Below are positions 1 through 12,364 of a stretch of DNA of 64,000 bases, one piece after another. This DNA comes from Rosellinia necatrix (Eukaryota > Ascomycota > Sordariomycetes > Xylariales > Xylariaceae), in assembly GCA_021209875.1 (NCBI GenBank), contig JAGYVD010000005.1, forward strand, positions 868,001-932,000. The letters run 5' to 3'. Numbering within the stretch: the first letter of the stretch is position 1; every line of letters starts with the position of its first letter. The notes under the pieces are model-generated. The model was not told the origin of the DNA. It did not search any database and saw only the letters and a program-made list of their open reading frames with translations. The translations under genes were made by a program, and so were the position numbers.

Positions 1-440
1 CGCCTCTCCTCGTCCCAGCCTTGGATCTTGTTCCCGGCCACCGTGGCGACGAAATCGGCGCTCTTCTCGTCACCGGGACGGATGCCGAGGTCGCGCATAC
101 CCGCGGGGCTCACGGCGAGGAGCTCAGGCTCCTTCACGGGCTGCGGGCGCACCCAGGTGAAGATGGCATCGCGCACCGTCCGGGGTCTGATCTCGCCCCG
201 GGGTGTCTTATCCGAGTCTGCCGGTGTCGGGTATAAGCCGTCGGCCGGTAGCTTCGATGTGAGATTCCATGACTTTGGGATGTCGTTTATTGATGCGCCG
301 ACGGCAGCGGGAGCACCGTCAGCCGTGGAGGCAGTCATGTGCTGGGCGCGTTGGAGGAGTGCTCGGCGGAAGGGTCCGTTACTCCTGCTGAGGAGGAGGG
401 CTCGAGGATTCTGGCGGGTAAGGATACGGCTAAAGAGCAT
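1..440 (-). CDS. FMP40: SelO/FMP40-type protein adenylyltransferase, N-terminal part (runs off the window)
   Basis: About 146 N-terminal residues are visible; the gene continues beyond position 1. SelO (UPF0061/YdiU) proteins are pseudokinase-fold enzymes that transfer AMP to protein hydroxyls, in mitochondria in eukaryotes. The reading SWNLTSKLPADGLYPTPADS, then TFTWVRPQ-like sequence and LLAVSPAGMRDLGI, matches the start of fungal SelO proteins as I know them. I chose the ATG at 440-438 over the in-frame ATG at 338-336 because the extra 34 residues (MLFSRILTRQNPRALLLSRS...) are arginine- and leucine-rich with no acidic residue, like a mitochondrial presequence. The catalytic part lies outside the window. 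The gene is divergent from the aldo-keto reductase at 975. Confidence 0.8.
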   Translation of the reverse strand, partial: MLFSRILTRQNPRALLLSRSNGPFRRALLQRAQHMTASTADGAPAAVGASINDIPKSWNLTSKLPADGLYPTPADSDKTPRGEIRPRTVRDAIFTWVRPQPVKEPELLAVSPAGMRDLGIRPGDEKSADFVATVAGNKIQGWDEER

Positions 441-974
441 ACCAGCTCATGGAAGGAAAAGTCAGATCGACCGCATCTGCCGTTAGGATATACGAAGAAT
501 TATGGAGGGGTATTGGCAGAAGGGGGGAGATATTGTACAGCAGTTTACTGAGATATACACTAATTGTAATGCTTAGCTGATCTGCCTAACCCACAATTGG
601 CTGCAAGTATTGGGCGGGTACAAGTAGGTACCAGCAAGTCGGTATGGGGAATCGGCGACAGAAAATGTCGTCATCGATACAGCTCTCCACCCACTTATAC
701 AGTGCCCGTGTCATATAATCGAATGTATCGCCATACTGAGTGTCTCGTCTTCCCAATGTGTAGCACACTCATTATAATTGAGTGATTAGTTCGCTTCTAG
801 ACTAGTTATCTGTACAACTTCCATCAAACCGCCGTGGGGCAAAAAAACCCCTCTATACGTGCAGCTTCAAAGTCTAACCCCATCGCTGTTGACTCCACGA
901 ATGCTCCATACTGTAATTTAAGGGCTGCCGCCGGCACCCAACTCCTTCCCTCTCTTTACACACGGGACGTAAAA
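441..974. other. Divergent intergenic region between SelO and aldo-keto reductase
   Basis: No coding signal is seen. The 534 bp separate two divergently transcribed genes and presumably hold both promoters. No repeat or RNA gene was recognised. Confidence 0.5.
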
Positions 975-2260
975 ATGCATTCGATCTCGGCTGGCTCAGC
1001 TGCCGTCGAACCGGGCTCGTCCGGAACCGGCTCCAAACCAGATTCCATCCCGCATCTAAAATTAAACGACGGCTATGAAATCCCGATGGTGCGTAACCGA
1101 ACCCCACTTTATTCGCCTTGCCCAGGGTCATATTGCGCCTGTGCGACGGGCGAAACCACGATACTAATCTGTAATGCGCGGTCCAACAGCTCGCCTACGG
1201 GCTCGGCACCGCTCGCACGACAGAAGAGTCGGAGGAGACCGTAAGGCTCACAGCCATGGCGATCAGGAACGGGTATTACCATCTGGACGGCGCCCAATGT
1301 GAGCTGCGCACCCGTCTACCTACTATCTACCTCCCTACTATCTACCTCCCTACCCCTGGCCGTTGAAATCACCCACACGTACACACACACACACACACAT
1401 AATGCACTTGCGTGCGGCATTGCATTGCATTGTCCGGGTCGTAGAATGATAAAAGAAGAAAAAAACAAAAACAAAACGAACCTGTGCTCACTGACTTACC
1501 GCCAGCGTATAAAAACGAGGCCGCGCTCGGCGCGGCGATCGCGCAGTCGGGCGTGGACCGCGCGCGGCTCTTCGTGACGACGAAGCTGCAGAACGTGAAC
1601 ATGGACGCGAGCCGGGCGATCGACGAGTCGCTGGCGCGGCTGGGCCTCTCCTACGTCGACCTGTACCTGATCCACGCGCCGTTCGCGGCGGCGGCGGCGG
1701 CGGCCTCGTCCTCCTCGTCCTCGTCCTCCTCCTCCTCGGCGGCGGAGGTCCTGCGCGGCGCGTGGCGGGCGCTCGAGGCGATCCGCGCGTCCGGGCGGGC
1801 GCGGTCGATCGGCGTCTCCAACTTCTCCGTGCCGCACCTCGAGACCATCCTCGCGGGCGCGGACGTCGTCCCCGCCGTCAACCAGGTCGAGTTCCACCCC
1901 TACCTGCAGCACTCCGACGACGGGCTGCTCGCGTTCTGCCGCGCGAAGGGAATCGCCGTCGTCGCCTACGGCGCCCTGGCCCCCGTCGCGAGGGCTAGCC
2001 CGGGCCCCTGCGACGCCGCGTACGCCCGCCTCGCGCGCAAGCATGCCGTCCGCGAGGCCGACGTCGCGCTGCGCTGGTGCCTCGACCAGGGCGTCGCCGT
2101 CGTCACCACGAGCGCCAGCGAGGAGCGGCTGCGCGGGTACGCCGAGAGGGTCCCCGCGTTCGCGCTCGCGCCTGCCGAGGTCGCCGAGATCGCCGCCGAG
2201 GGCAGGAAGAAGCATTTCAGGGGCTTTTGGACGAAGTGGTATCCGGAGGAGGGGAAGTAA
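975..2260 (+). CDS. Aldo-keto reductase (NADPH-dependent)
   Basis: Exons 975-1088, 1190-1298 and 1506-2260 give 325 aa. Aldo-keto reductases are cytosolic NAD(P)H-dependent carbonyl reductases with a TIM barrel. The AKR tetrad is visible as Asp71 (HLDGAQ), Tyr76 (SYKNE), Lys101 (VTTKL) and His131 (LIHAP), followed by GVSNFS, NQVEFHPYLQ and a C-terminal cofactor segment (VVTTSASEERLR). Intron 1 (101 nt) has an ACTAAT branch-like site. Intron 2 (207 nt) carries CTACCTCC repeats and a CA run. Odd features are a run of 7 Ala and 11 Ser right after His131 (codons 135-152), encoded by GCG and TCC/TCG repeats, and very high GC at third positions. It resembles fungal AKR3-like proteins; the substrate cannot be told. 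Confidence 0.88.
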
Positions 2261-2280
2261 TGACGGAACCACTTTGGTAT

Positions 2281-2300
2281 AGGTAGGTAGGTAGGTAGGT
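2281..2300. repeat. (AGGT)5 microsatellite
   Basis: Five perfect AGGT units lie in the short convergent gap between the aldo-keto reductase and the XRCC4 gene. Confidence 0.9.
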
Positions 2301-2485
2301 GAGTGCATCGAGACGGGTGTTCAGGGGGGTTTGTATTCAGGGGTGTTGTCAAGCAAGGTACATACGTGGGGTAGCAGGTCTTGGGGATTAACTATTCCTT
2401 TGCTACGGAAATTGTGAAAGCATGATCGTGTTTAATTGCTGAACTACCGTTTCACTGTTATACAAAGAAAGCTGATTTTGGCCTC

Positions 2486-3897
2486 CTATAACTCGGATTC
2501 GTCATCTGGGGGCGTCTCATCATCATCTGCCGGTTTGGGCGGGGGTGCTGCTTTCTTAGATTTCATGAATGGCAGACTCCGAGGTGGCGGTGGTGCATCG
2601 TCTGCATCCTCGGAGTCGCTCTCATGAGCAGTTTCTTTCCGTGTAGCTGCTCTCGTAGTACGGCTTGGTCGGGCCGTTGGTTTGCTTGCCGAAGCTTTCG
2701 GTTTCGTGGTAGGGCCTTGGGGGGGTGCCCCTTTCCTTCTTACCTCAGCCGCTATTGGTGGCTCGTCGTCGGTATCAGGATCGCTTGCTGTCATATCATT
2801 ATCTGTGCTCAGCTGCTGATCCTCGTCGATATCAGAGCCAGGTTCGGAACGGTCATTAGCACCGGCACTATCACCGCCATCCTGGTCGATGTCCATCATC
2901 TCGAGGCCATTACTCTCGTCATCTTCCTCTTTTATCGGTGCTTTCCGCTTACCGGAACGCGAAGACCCCGCGTTGCGATGCACGTCAGATCCGTCACCCC
3001 CTCCCATCTTCGCGAGCTTCTTCGGATCGACATTAGCAGCTGCGAGGAGGCGTTGCTGTTGCCTGATCTTGAGCTTCTTCTCGTTCAACAGATCCCTCAA
3101 CTTCTCGAGCATTTGTGCTTCATCCTCCTCTTTTGTAGTAATGAAATCATCTAGCTGGGCCTTTAACTCCTCGATGGAATGCTCCAGCGACTCGATCCTA
3201 GTCGTTGCGGCCGCCAGCTCGCCCGCTACCTTGGTGCGGGATGTGATGGCCGACACACACCAATCGAAGGGTGAGATTTCCGTCTTGTCATTCTCCTCTA
3301 ATTTGACAGATCCAATGCGTTGCTGTTCGTTTATTTAGTAATTTGATTTACGAAATAAGCCCTCACATTAGTCATATCAGGGGAAGGATGCGCACCGTTA
3401 TGCCTTGGATATTCTTCCGGAAGGACAAGGTCACCGAGGTACCATCCGATTGGACGTCAGCCCGGACTTCGATATCGGGCACAATCTTCAAATCGATAAA
3501 GATTGATGTCAGGATTTGTTCCCACTCCTCGCTAGTACAGTGGCCAGGCGCGGCCTTGTATTCGTCAATCTTTTTATGGCGCACTATATTTGAAAACGAA
3601 CAGGTGGTCAGCCTCCCACCCGACCAGCCGCTGCGGGGATCGCATGAATGTCGCATGCCGGGGGTCTCTAATCCGGCCGCGCCAATCTTGACGGCACGTG
3701 GGAAGTGACCCAACCTGATCTCTAACTGGTAAATGTGGAGGGGTACAGGACTCACGCTTGACCACGAAAACCGCGGTGCTCTCAGATCCGATGAGTTTCA
3801 GGTCGAGTGGCCGCGATCCGTTAGAAGAAACCTCTAACAAGAACGAGCCGTGTTCCTGTCCCGATATTGGGAAACGCAGTACGGGTATTTCTGCCAT
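2486..3897 (-). CDS. XRCC4/Lif1-like non-homologous end-joining factor
   Basis: Exons 3897-3756, 3583-3396 and 3322-2486 give 388 aa. XRCC4/Lif1 is the nuclear partner that stabilises DNA ligase IV in non-homologous end joining. Residues 1 to about 125 read as the XRCC4 head domain (MAEIPVLRFPI start; HCTSEEWEQIL; late FDWC). A long coiled coil follows, about 130-200 (heptads around IESLEHSIEELKAQLDDF and EKLRDLLNEKKLKIRQQQRL). The tail is low-complexity, acidic then Lys/Pro/Ala-rich, as usual for disordered XRCC4 C-termini. Intron 1 is phase 1 (GTGAGT...AG), and intron 2 is phase 0 with GACTAAT before the acceptor. The second half is weakly conserved, so the call rests on the head plus coiled-coil order. 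Confidence 0.8.
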
Positions 3898-6410
3898 TAC
3901 GGAACGAATGCTCTCAATAAATTGAAACGATACGAGTGATTTGTATCGACTCTTTCAGCCGGGTTGCCCTGAAGTCCAGGGTGAAATAAGACCAGGTGAT
4001 GGAAGATCAGGTCGATCCAGATAGTCTTGGCCGGACGTTGAAATCAATCGGCCTACCTAGGAAGGAGCGGATGCAGTTTCCGCGGCTGGTCGGTGAGATT
4101 CCCACCGGCAATAACAGGGTCAGGTGAATGTGTGCATATGAGGCCGATGATAAAAGATATAAGGATGCTATTATGATGCCAAGGGACGGCCGATAAAAAG
4201 TGGTGATGCTGTATGTTCAGCCGAGAAACTTGACCAGAGGCAAGCCGCAACAACGCAAATATAGAGAAAAAGTTATTGTCGATAAATGCGGTACAGACAC
4301 GAACCACAGTCACCGGAGTAGCTTGTAGAAGGATAGAAGCAACTGTCCAAAACAAGCCGAAAAGGTCTCGGTGTTAGTCAGTGTTGTCTCCTTAATCGCC
4401 AGCAAATACCTAGGTACTGTTATAATACCTCTAATTTAGGCTACGCATAGGGCTTTACAGGAAGTGGCTCGGTGGCTACAAGTAACCTGCTTGTTTGATA
4501 GCGCTAGGCAGCCATCTCGCTGCCTAAGGGCCTCCCTAACTTAAATACCTAGACACCACCTACCTAAGCAATATAGGTACCTAAGCACACGTGCCGCATC
4601 CCTTAGCGATTATATACGTGCTACAGGAGATCCTTTAGCAGTCCATGCGCTAACTATATGTTCCGGGAAAAGGCATATGGGGCAAGCGGAACGACTTGTA
4701 ACAATATATAGTTATTCCTAGACAAAATTGAGACGACTACGTTTAGCAACGGTCCAAAAGATCTTCACCTAACCTACCTACCTGGGGAAATTCAATTTAT
4801 ATTCTGTTCCGAACGACTGGTCTCGCCTAGACACCACAAGAGCTAGGTGTCCTGTTTAGGGAAAGTATGAATAGAATAGTCAATTAGTTGGTATCTGCAC
4901 TGTCAGGATGAGGGGTAATTCGCGTTTCTAAACGCGTCTGTCTCGTGTACTTCAGATCCTTAGGTAGTTAGTTATCCAGTAGGTAATAACTACCGCCTGT
5001 TTATTTTAGTACCGGCAAGTGAATTGGGGACCCATGGATAATGTATCAAGGCATATATCTACCAATGCGGGAGGTAATATTATAGGTATTATTTTTGGTA
5101 TCCCTTGCCATCATCTTTTTAGGCAATGAATACCTGGGTAGGTAGTGAACACCTACACTACTCCTCAGCTTGAGGTAAATGTGGGAACATGTGTGCTGTC
5201 CGTGCACTTGACCGGGGACACAAAATCGGTTGCCAGGTAAGAGGTTCGTTGCCAGGTAGGTAAGTAGATAGCTAATTCTGCCTATCTGTACCTAAGTGCT
5301 GGGCAGATAGGCGCTGGAGATAATGATGCAAGGTAGGTAAGCAAATAGGTAGGTAGGTAGGTAGGTAGGTAAGGTGGGCAGGTAGTAAATAGCTCCAGCT
5401 GTAAGTAGGGCACACCAATAAAATGCGATAAAATGTGTTCGTAGCTGCAGGTGTGGTGCAGGTTGCGTTCGTGCACAGACCATACCAACCCCCAGCAGGG
5501 GCAGACAGCATTTTTCTCCCAGCCATTCTGGAGGGTACACCGCCCAATCTGACCACCTTTCTGCCAATCACTTGCTCAACCAAGGGCTGCCCCATCAACC
5601 CATTGATCCATCCATCCCGCAGACCAGCGATCCTCGCCAGATTCTCCCACATGCACTAAGTTAATTGATTGAACCAACACCCACACATACTGGCCACACC
5701 CTCTGGCCGTTCACGTTGCATTGCGACTTCCACCACAACACATTCATTTGCACGACATCTACTTTTCTTCAGACCTCTCACACCTCCAGCTCAGATACCG
5801 GCGTCGTCCAGAAATACTCAAGTTACTTAAGTGACCAGACACGCTCGGTTCTGTAGCCACCCCCCCCAACAACCAGCCGAGGCCATCCACCGGCCCGACC
5901 GACCCATTTCCTTTCGTCTTTCGACCACACCACACGCGTACCGTACCTGGGCGAGCGCATCGCCGCCCGCATTTTCCACGTCATCTTCCTATCCACCCAA
6001 GCTGGTGACACGCAAACTAGACCGACTCCTGCCACGACTCTACCCGCTATCGCATCTCTCCATCATTTGCGGACGCCGTTCCTGCGACGACCCTACCTCG
6101 GATCCCACCACCGTCATTAGCGCCCGGCTCAGCATCTGCGATTGACTTGTCGGCGCCCACTTCCGGCTACGGCCAGGAGGATGCGATTCGGGCCAAATCG
6201 ATAGTTGTGGAAGGGAGTGGACCTAGATTGCGAAGAGAGCTCGCCTGCTACGAAAGCATCACGAGCCCTCGAATCACGGAGAGAATTATAGGACGCGCTA
6301 CGACCAATCTGCGTTTTTCATTCGCTACACCTTCTCCCCCGCATTAATCCTTTCCTTTTTTTTTTCCTTTTTCTTTGTTAGTTCTATTCCGATAAGAGGA
6401 CATAGACGAG
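3898..6410. other. Divergent intergenic region XRCC4 / Byr4
   Basis: The 2.5 kb contain no convincing coding exon. From about 4.38 to 5.38 kb they hold scattered ACCTA/TAGGT motifs, including an (AGGT)n run at 5346-5370. From about 5.66 to 6.40 kb the sequence is C/T-rich, like the promoter and 5' leader of Byr4, ending in a T-rich tract at 6349-6378 just before the start codon. Reading frames of 60-126 codons here lack codon structure and are not called. Confidence 0.5.
5346..5370. repeat. (AGGT)n microsatellite
   Basis: A run of AGGT units in the intergenic region upstream of the Byr4 gene. Confidence 0.85.
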
Positions 6411-9400
6411 ATGGAGTCGCTCCAGCTCAAACCGCGTAAACCGGTTGAGGAGATTGTTGAGAACTGGGACGACGACGATTTCATGATTGGAGACGATGGA
6501 GACCTCGCCTTTAGAAACCACTCGACAGCCTCCTCTACTCACGCCACATCCAACAGCCGTCATCGCGACAGCCGCTCTTCCTTTCGTTCCGACCGTGACT
6601 CGCTACCAAGCGATGATCATCAAGTACATCTGCCAGGAGACGACGAGAAATCTACGTTAGACGCCATAGCTGCCGCTACTGACGCAGGCATTCCCATACC
6701 TGTCAACGTTCCGCCCTCGGCTCTTGTGGGAGGAACCATCAAGCGACTAGGTGTTCGCAAGATTAAGAAAATCTTTCAAGAAGACTGGGGCGATGAGCTG
6801 GTACTTCCTGCGCCCGGTCAGACACTGCGTCTGAAAACACAAGATGGAAATAAATTTCCCGACGCTTTCCCTCAGGTTAGCAGCCCAACAAGCCCGGTTC
6901 GGGCCATGACGTTTCTACCTGCCCTGGCTCAGTTGTCACCCCCATCGACCGGACAGCGCAAATCCCTCGCGGCACCCATTAATCTAGAAAAGTTCAGAGA
7001 TATGGATGACGACGACGACGACATGTTTGGCGACAGTAATAGTACAATAAAGGCCTCTAAGTTTCAGGTCAAGGGCAGACCTGTCTCTTTGATAACACCA
7101 CCGACGCCTTCACCACCTCAGATAAGCAAAGAGACGGATGATGACTTCGAGAATGACCTTGAGCTACCGTCGGACGGAAAGCTAAAGCTCTCTAGTAAAA
7201 GGGACATACCGAAAACACCTTCTCTGCATGTTAACGACGACTTTGATTGGGGCGAAGGCAGTCTTGGGACTCGCTTTGGCGGTACCAGAAGAGACGCCTT
7301 CTCTAATCGGAGTTCATCTGTCTCGGCGATGAGCCCTAGTATTGCCAGCTCATTCACTGCTGAGAGCGAAGATGAGTTCTTCGATGGATTGATCTTCCCT
7401 ATCGGACCTCTTGACTTGGGTGAGCGACTAAAGCGACGGAAACAGAGCCGATCTCCTGGTCGCCTCGATCTCAGCAAGCCACAGCAAGCTAATAAACGAT
7501 CATCTTCGCCTAAAATTTCGTCTCCAACGCGTTATTCCGCAAAAAGTGCTTCACCAAGCCCCAAGTCTCCCAGACGCGGTGGCCTATCAAGTCGTGCTTT
7601 TCAAGTAAACAGAGACGAAGAAGATCTAGTGTCTGGCCTAGACCTGGGCGAAGGCAATGTTTTCCGCTTTGCCAAACCTACCGTACACCGCAATGTCAAA
7701 GTAAAGGAGGCACGACCAGTCAGCCCTGTCAGGCCCAAGGCCGCGGTTTCCATCACCTTCACTAACAAGCCGATCAATGCGGTCAACTCTCGGCTTCCGC
7801 GACCTATGATCGGTCATGAGCGATCCCACACGCAATCTTCCCTTGAGCCTGTCTCTGAGAGTGGTGACCCAATTCCACAGAAGCCTCCTCGAAGACCGCA
7901 GTCCAGGTTAAGCGGGCACTCGGCTCATTCGGCCCATTCATCGGTCTCTAGTGTCCATACACCCACCACCCCTTCTTCAACCCAGTCCAATTTCCCCCCT
8001 ACTCCACGAAGAAAAGAACTATGCCAGAAGACTTCGGCCGGGGCTCTACGCACAGAACCTACAACAACGAGCGCCCAGCTTCTGCGCTTAAAACGTTCAT
8101 TACCCGCCATGCGACACGGCCAGCCACCAGCCAAGCATGTTATGAATCGGGCTGATCGCCCGCCGTCACGTGGAGATTCCCGTACAGATGTGTATCGTCC
8201 CCAATCGTCTTTGCGGCCGAAGACTCCTGTAGAGCGAACTCGCCCCGTTTATGAGAGCGGCGCTGCCCAGGCAAGGAAGGGTCAGGTGCCTTTCCTGCCG
8301 GCTGGTGCTTCTCAATCTCAATCTCACCACGTGAACGCGAAGAATCTCCGATCATTTAGACGTCACGACTCCGAACAGGGGCCCGAAGTTAGACCAATTT
8401 CTCGAGCGCTCTCACGCAATGGGCTGCGATCTCCCAGCCCAAGACGATCCAAAACTGATAAGTCTACGCCAGAGCCTGCGTGGCAACAAATCAATAAACC
8501 TCGTCGAGTTCGGCATTTCGGAGACGGTCACGAATTGGATGCATTTGACGATCTACCAACTTCGGCCCAAATAGAATCACGGTATACCAAGCAACCAAGC
8601 GGCAGCGGTAACAGAATCAACATCCGTAACAAGATTTACCAGAACGTCTTGCCCGATCGCAACACGTTTAGCCCCGTCTTGCCGTATTCTCAAAGCCGCC
8701 TTGAAGCTCAACCCCGTTTTGCTCGGGATACGGCTGCCAGTCGCATAGCCCGAGAAACAAGCTTGGCCCAGCGAGCGCAACCCACTAGTTCTTTCGTGCC
8801 GTTGAATTTACAACGGGTCACGCAGCTGTCAAGTCGGGCAAATATTAACTCGCATGTTTCACTTAATCACAGCCGACCTAAGAAGTCCCGAAAACCACAA
8901 CAACTAAAACCACACCTCATTTCAAACCTCAACTCAGCCAAGGACTCCAAAAGCAGGTTCACCCTCTCTTTATCGATGGTTTGTGCGTGACTAACATGTT
9001 TCATTTAGTCATTAATGGAATGAGATACAACCCTACGACTTATCGCTGGGAAGGCAACGAGACTGCCCTAAACGCGTTCGATATACCGGCTTCATCACCG
9101 GCAACGACGCCTTTACCCCAGTCTACTACCCGTGAAAGAGAGACTACCACGCCCCGACCAGTCTTGATCACTAACATTAACACAAAAAAGGAAATCAGGC
9201 GAATAGGCGATATGGTTTTTGACCCCCAGAATATGTGCTGGCTCGAGATCAAAACCTCTACGCCAACTGGTCTCCAGTCCGACGATCCTATGGCCGGTTT
9301 TGCCGCGTTGGAAGAAGAGGATCCCTTTAAAGATATACCAGACCTAGAGGATAAAAAGCCGTCGAGGAGCGGCTCCGGTCGTGTTAGCGACATCCGCGAA

Positions 9401-9568
9401 GATTGGCTTGTCGGCGAAGAATTTGATGTGGGCCCTGAGTTCGTGAGACGACAACACGAAGAGGAAGCCCGCTGGAGACGGAAATGCGAAAAATGGACCG
9501 GCAAGGTCAGTCGCAATCGAGTCGATTGGCGGTGGACAATCCGCGACATCGTCATGCAAGCTCCCTAA
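6411..9568 (+). CDS. Byr4/Bfa1-like GAP subunit, septation/mitotic exit regulator
   Basis: Preferred exons 6411-8952 and 9009-9568 give 1033 aa. Byr4 (fission yeast) and Bfa1 (budding yeast) are spindle-pole-body proteins that with Cdc16/Bub2 form the GAP restraining the Spg1/Tem1 GTPase and so septation. The N-terminus carries ENWDDDDF and FQEDWGDEL, acidic Trp patches typical of the family. The middle is a long disordered Ser/Pro/Arg region. The C-terminus has the conserved block GMRYNPTTYRWEGNE, then MVFDPQNMCWL, a DPF acidic segment and REDWLVGEEFDVGPEFVRRQ. The intron is unusual: the only solution keeping GMRYNP in frame uses a GC donor (GCAGGT at 8953), branch CTAAC at 8991 and acceptor at 9007-9008 (56 nt). 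A GT-AG alternative (8957-9024) also keeps frame but deletes that conserved start. Confidence 0.85.
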
Positions 9569-10144
9569 ATACGAACGAAAACGAAATACGTATGATAACG
9601 AAGAAATGATGCATGAATCTGAGATTCAGAATGGAAGCAGCAAGCCAGCAACCTTTAATTGAGGAGAAGGGGGTATGGGTAGTGGTTTCGATTCTTGATT
9701 GTTTTTTCTACGTATGGCTTGCTTGCCTGAAGGAGATGTTGATGAACAAACCGATTAATGAGAAAAGGAGAATAGAGGAGTCTGTCTCACGGCGACTTCT
9801 ATCATCCGGGTACGAGGTTGCATGAATCTGGCTTTTTCCGCCAGCTTTCTATAGACGGGCTCTACGAAAGACTATTACGAAAGATGATGTTAATGAACTT
9901 TTACGCTCACGAGACGAGTCTGTATATATACGACAGAACAGTAGGTTGGTCTAGCCAAGTGTTATAGACAATAGAGTAACGGGAGTTTGTTACTTGCAAC
10001 ATTATTGAACCCTCATCAAATGTGATCATATTACCATGTCCTGCCTTACGAAATTAGTTCAACTCTGCTTCCCGCCCCCGATTCCGATAGACAATCCGCA
10101 CAGAATCATTCGTTGCTAACCTGCCCAAGTTTGGTCACAAGATG
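9569..10144. other. Convergent intergenic region
   Basis: This holds the 3' flank of Byr4 and of the small gene on the other strand. It is A/T-rich and no feature was recognised. Confidence 0.45.
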
Positions 10145-10603
10145 CTAGAGTGGATTCAGAGCGGGACAGAGGCCAACTGTGATGAAGGCAATAGCAAGGC
10201 ACAAAATAAAAAGCTTGCAGATGGCGGCAAGGGTAACTGTCGTCTGGTCGTCCCGAAACGCGACAAGTGTCGCCGTGCTGCCCCCTGAGAGAACGGGTTG
10301 CTCCCGTGCTCTGGGTGCTTTGGTATGACGGCGTCGTCTGCGTTTTCGGCGGGTCGGGAGAGGGCGAGGAAGGTCATGTTTACAGGAGTCCACATAGTCT
10401 TGTAACCCTGCGATCAATTCGGCCAAAGCCATCCGCCTGTCTCCGTCGAGCCGCTCTTCCAGCACCCCAGACTGCACCTGGGCGTCCTCGGCCGGCGTCT
10501 GGCTCCCGCCAGTTAGTGTCCGGCTTTCATCGGTGGTGAGCGGCGGTGATAGATCGCCTGGGAGACTGATGATTGCATTGCGTTGGAGGTTGGGTGCGGC
10601 CAT
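10145..10603 (-). CDS. Small hypothetical protein with C-terminal membrane segment
   Basis: This uninterrupted frame of 152 codons starts MAAPNLQRN. I do not recognise the family. Visible features are a polar N-terminal half, a strongly basic stretch around residues 83-94 (TRRKRRRRRH), and one hydrophobic segment near the C-terminus (about 123-145, including ICKLFILCLAIAFITVGL) ending six residues from the stop. This is the layout of a tail-anchored or single-pass membrane protein. It stands alone between Byr4 and a 2-kb gap. Codon use is less biased than in the neighbours, so a chance frame is possible. Confidence 0.4.
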   Translation of the reverse strand: MAAPNLQRNAIISLPGDLSPPLTTDESRTLTGGSQTPAEDAQVQSGVLEERLDGDRRMALAELIAGLQDYVDSCKHDLPRPLPTRRKRRRRRHTKAPRAREQPVLSGGSTATLVAFRDDQTTVTLAAICKLFILCLAIAFITVGLCPALNPL

Positions 10604-11319
10604 CCTGTCTGCTTCTGTCCAATTAGCTCGTATTCATACCCGCCCTCCGTGTTATAATCCACCTACTAGTTGCGTTCTTCATATATCAGCGGGGGAGGTG
10701 ACGGACTACTTCCGATGACCCCGAATTCTATATCAAATTCTCCTCCGTGAGGACGGTTTAGTCGCCGGATGAGACTATCGAGGGGCTATGCTGCTCCGCT
10801 GCCGTAGCGAAACCGTGCCACTTGACTTGGCTGGAACAGTTGTCGAGATGCTAAGGAAGAATAGAACGATAGATAATGGCCTCATTCATAGTAGCGGCAT
10901 GATAACCTCTCTCCCTCCTCTGGATTAGTACGGGCCAAAATCGCCGGCTGCGCGGCTTTGTCGGATAGGGGTATCACGAAGTGAATAGATAGGCTTGTTC
11001 CAGGCAGTAGTAGATGGGTAGAAAGAAGTATTGTATTTAGGGGCCAATGAGACCAGCAATTGATTCCTGAACCCTTCAAGGCCCCAAGTGAGTCTTGCAG
11101 TAGCTAGCAGTGTCGTAGTTGCACTCGACAGGCTTCGTGAATGACGTCTTGATAGCGGTATCGAACTTTAACATTACACTTTGAAGGTTATTTAAGCAGC
11201 CGTTGCGAACACTAACCCAAACATCATCCTCGCAAGAGCTGACGCTGGCACGACTCCCAAACTGGGCCAACTCAAAACAACCGATGGAGTATGAAGTGAG
11301 CCAGATACGTCCATCTCAG

Positions 11320-11356
11320 AAGAAGAAGAAGAAGAATAATAATAATAATAATAATA
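11320..11356. repeat. (AAG)n(AAT)n compound microsatellite
   Basis: About six AAG units run directly into about six AAT units. Confidence 0.85.
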
Positions 11357-12364
11357 CTACAAGGAGGAAAGTCGGGAATAAGCGGGTTTGGCTTTCTATT
11401 TCAATTAATGCTGTAAGAAAGTATACGATCAAAATATTGGAAGTAAATGTTATCACGCTTCATCTTGCTCAACGGCTCAATGTCTGAGCCAAAACGTTCT
11501 TCTAGTAGGTGAGCCGATCCTAATTTCGAAAGAAACAGAACGATCTATACGAATTTTTGATCTAGTTACTTGCATATCAATGTTGATAGAGTAGTAGGGG
11601 AGAGGGGGGGAGGGGAGGGGAGGACGGGACTACCATCTTAATTCCCCTCCCTAGTGGCTGCAAACTTATACTACTTCTATTTTGCTTCTATTTTGCTTCT
11701 GTTTCACGTCAAAGACATGACATTGGATGCATGGATGGATGGTCCAATGCAATCCCTCACCGTGACCATACCCCGCTACTGTTTATACATAATCTTACAT
11801 AAGGAGAGCCGCACTAGGTAGGTATGCCCCACGCCCTATCTTGCGATAACTAACAGTCGTTTAGTGGTTTGCGATCAGACTGGTCATGGAGGATTTCCGA
11901 AATAAGTAACCCGATGTCCCTAACACTCTGGGGTATGACGAAGCAATTCCAAAAGGGGACTGTTAAGCGCCCAGAACGCCGGCGCATACTGACATTCATC
12001 CATCCTACCAAATGACAGATAGCATCGTCGCTTTGCTTTTTACTGCGCCGTGACGATACACAGGACACCGTCGGGGAACTGTACGGGAACTGTGAATGGC
12101 TCCACGGCCGTCAAGCTCGGAAAACGGCCGGCTATGCTTAAGCGGTTGCATGGCATTAAGGAGCAACGGGTTAGACAGGAAGCGTGCTGCCCAACCAGAC
12201 GCCTCATATTTGACAGCTGCTAGTCTTGGAGACGCAATGCGGGTAGAAGGGCTTTCCAGAACATGGCCCTATCGAGCCAACTTGGGGCCAGCCCCCCACG
12301 ACCGAGAACATGTCGAGACCGGCTGCACCACCATGGCCATGAGAAGAGTGGGCTGAGCAGCGAA

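Noticed and set aside
1496..2308. 270-codon minus-strand frame over the aldo-keto reductase
   Set aside because: GC-driven shadow of the third exon, with no domain.
4053..4355. 100-codon hydrophobic frame
   Set aside because: No family features, and it lies in a divergent promoter region.
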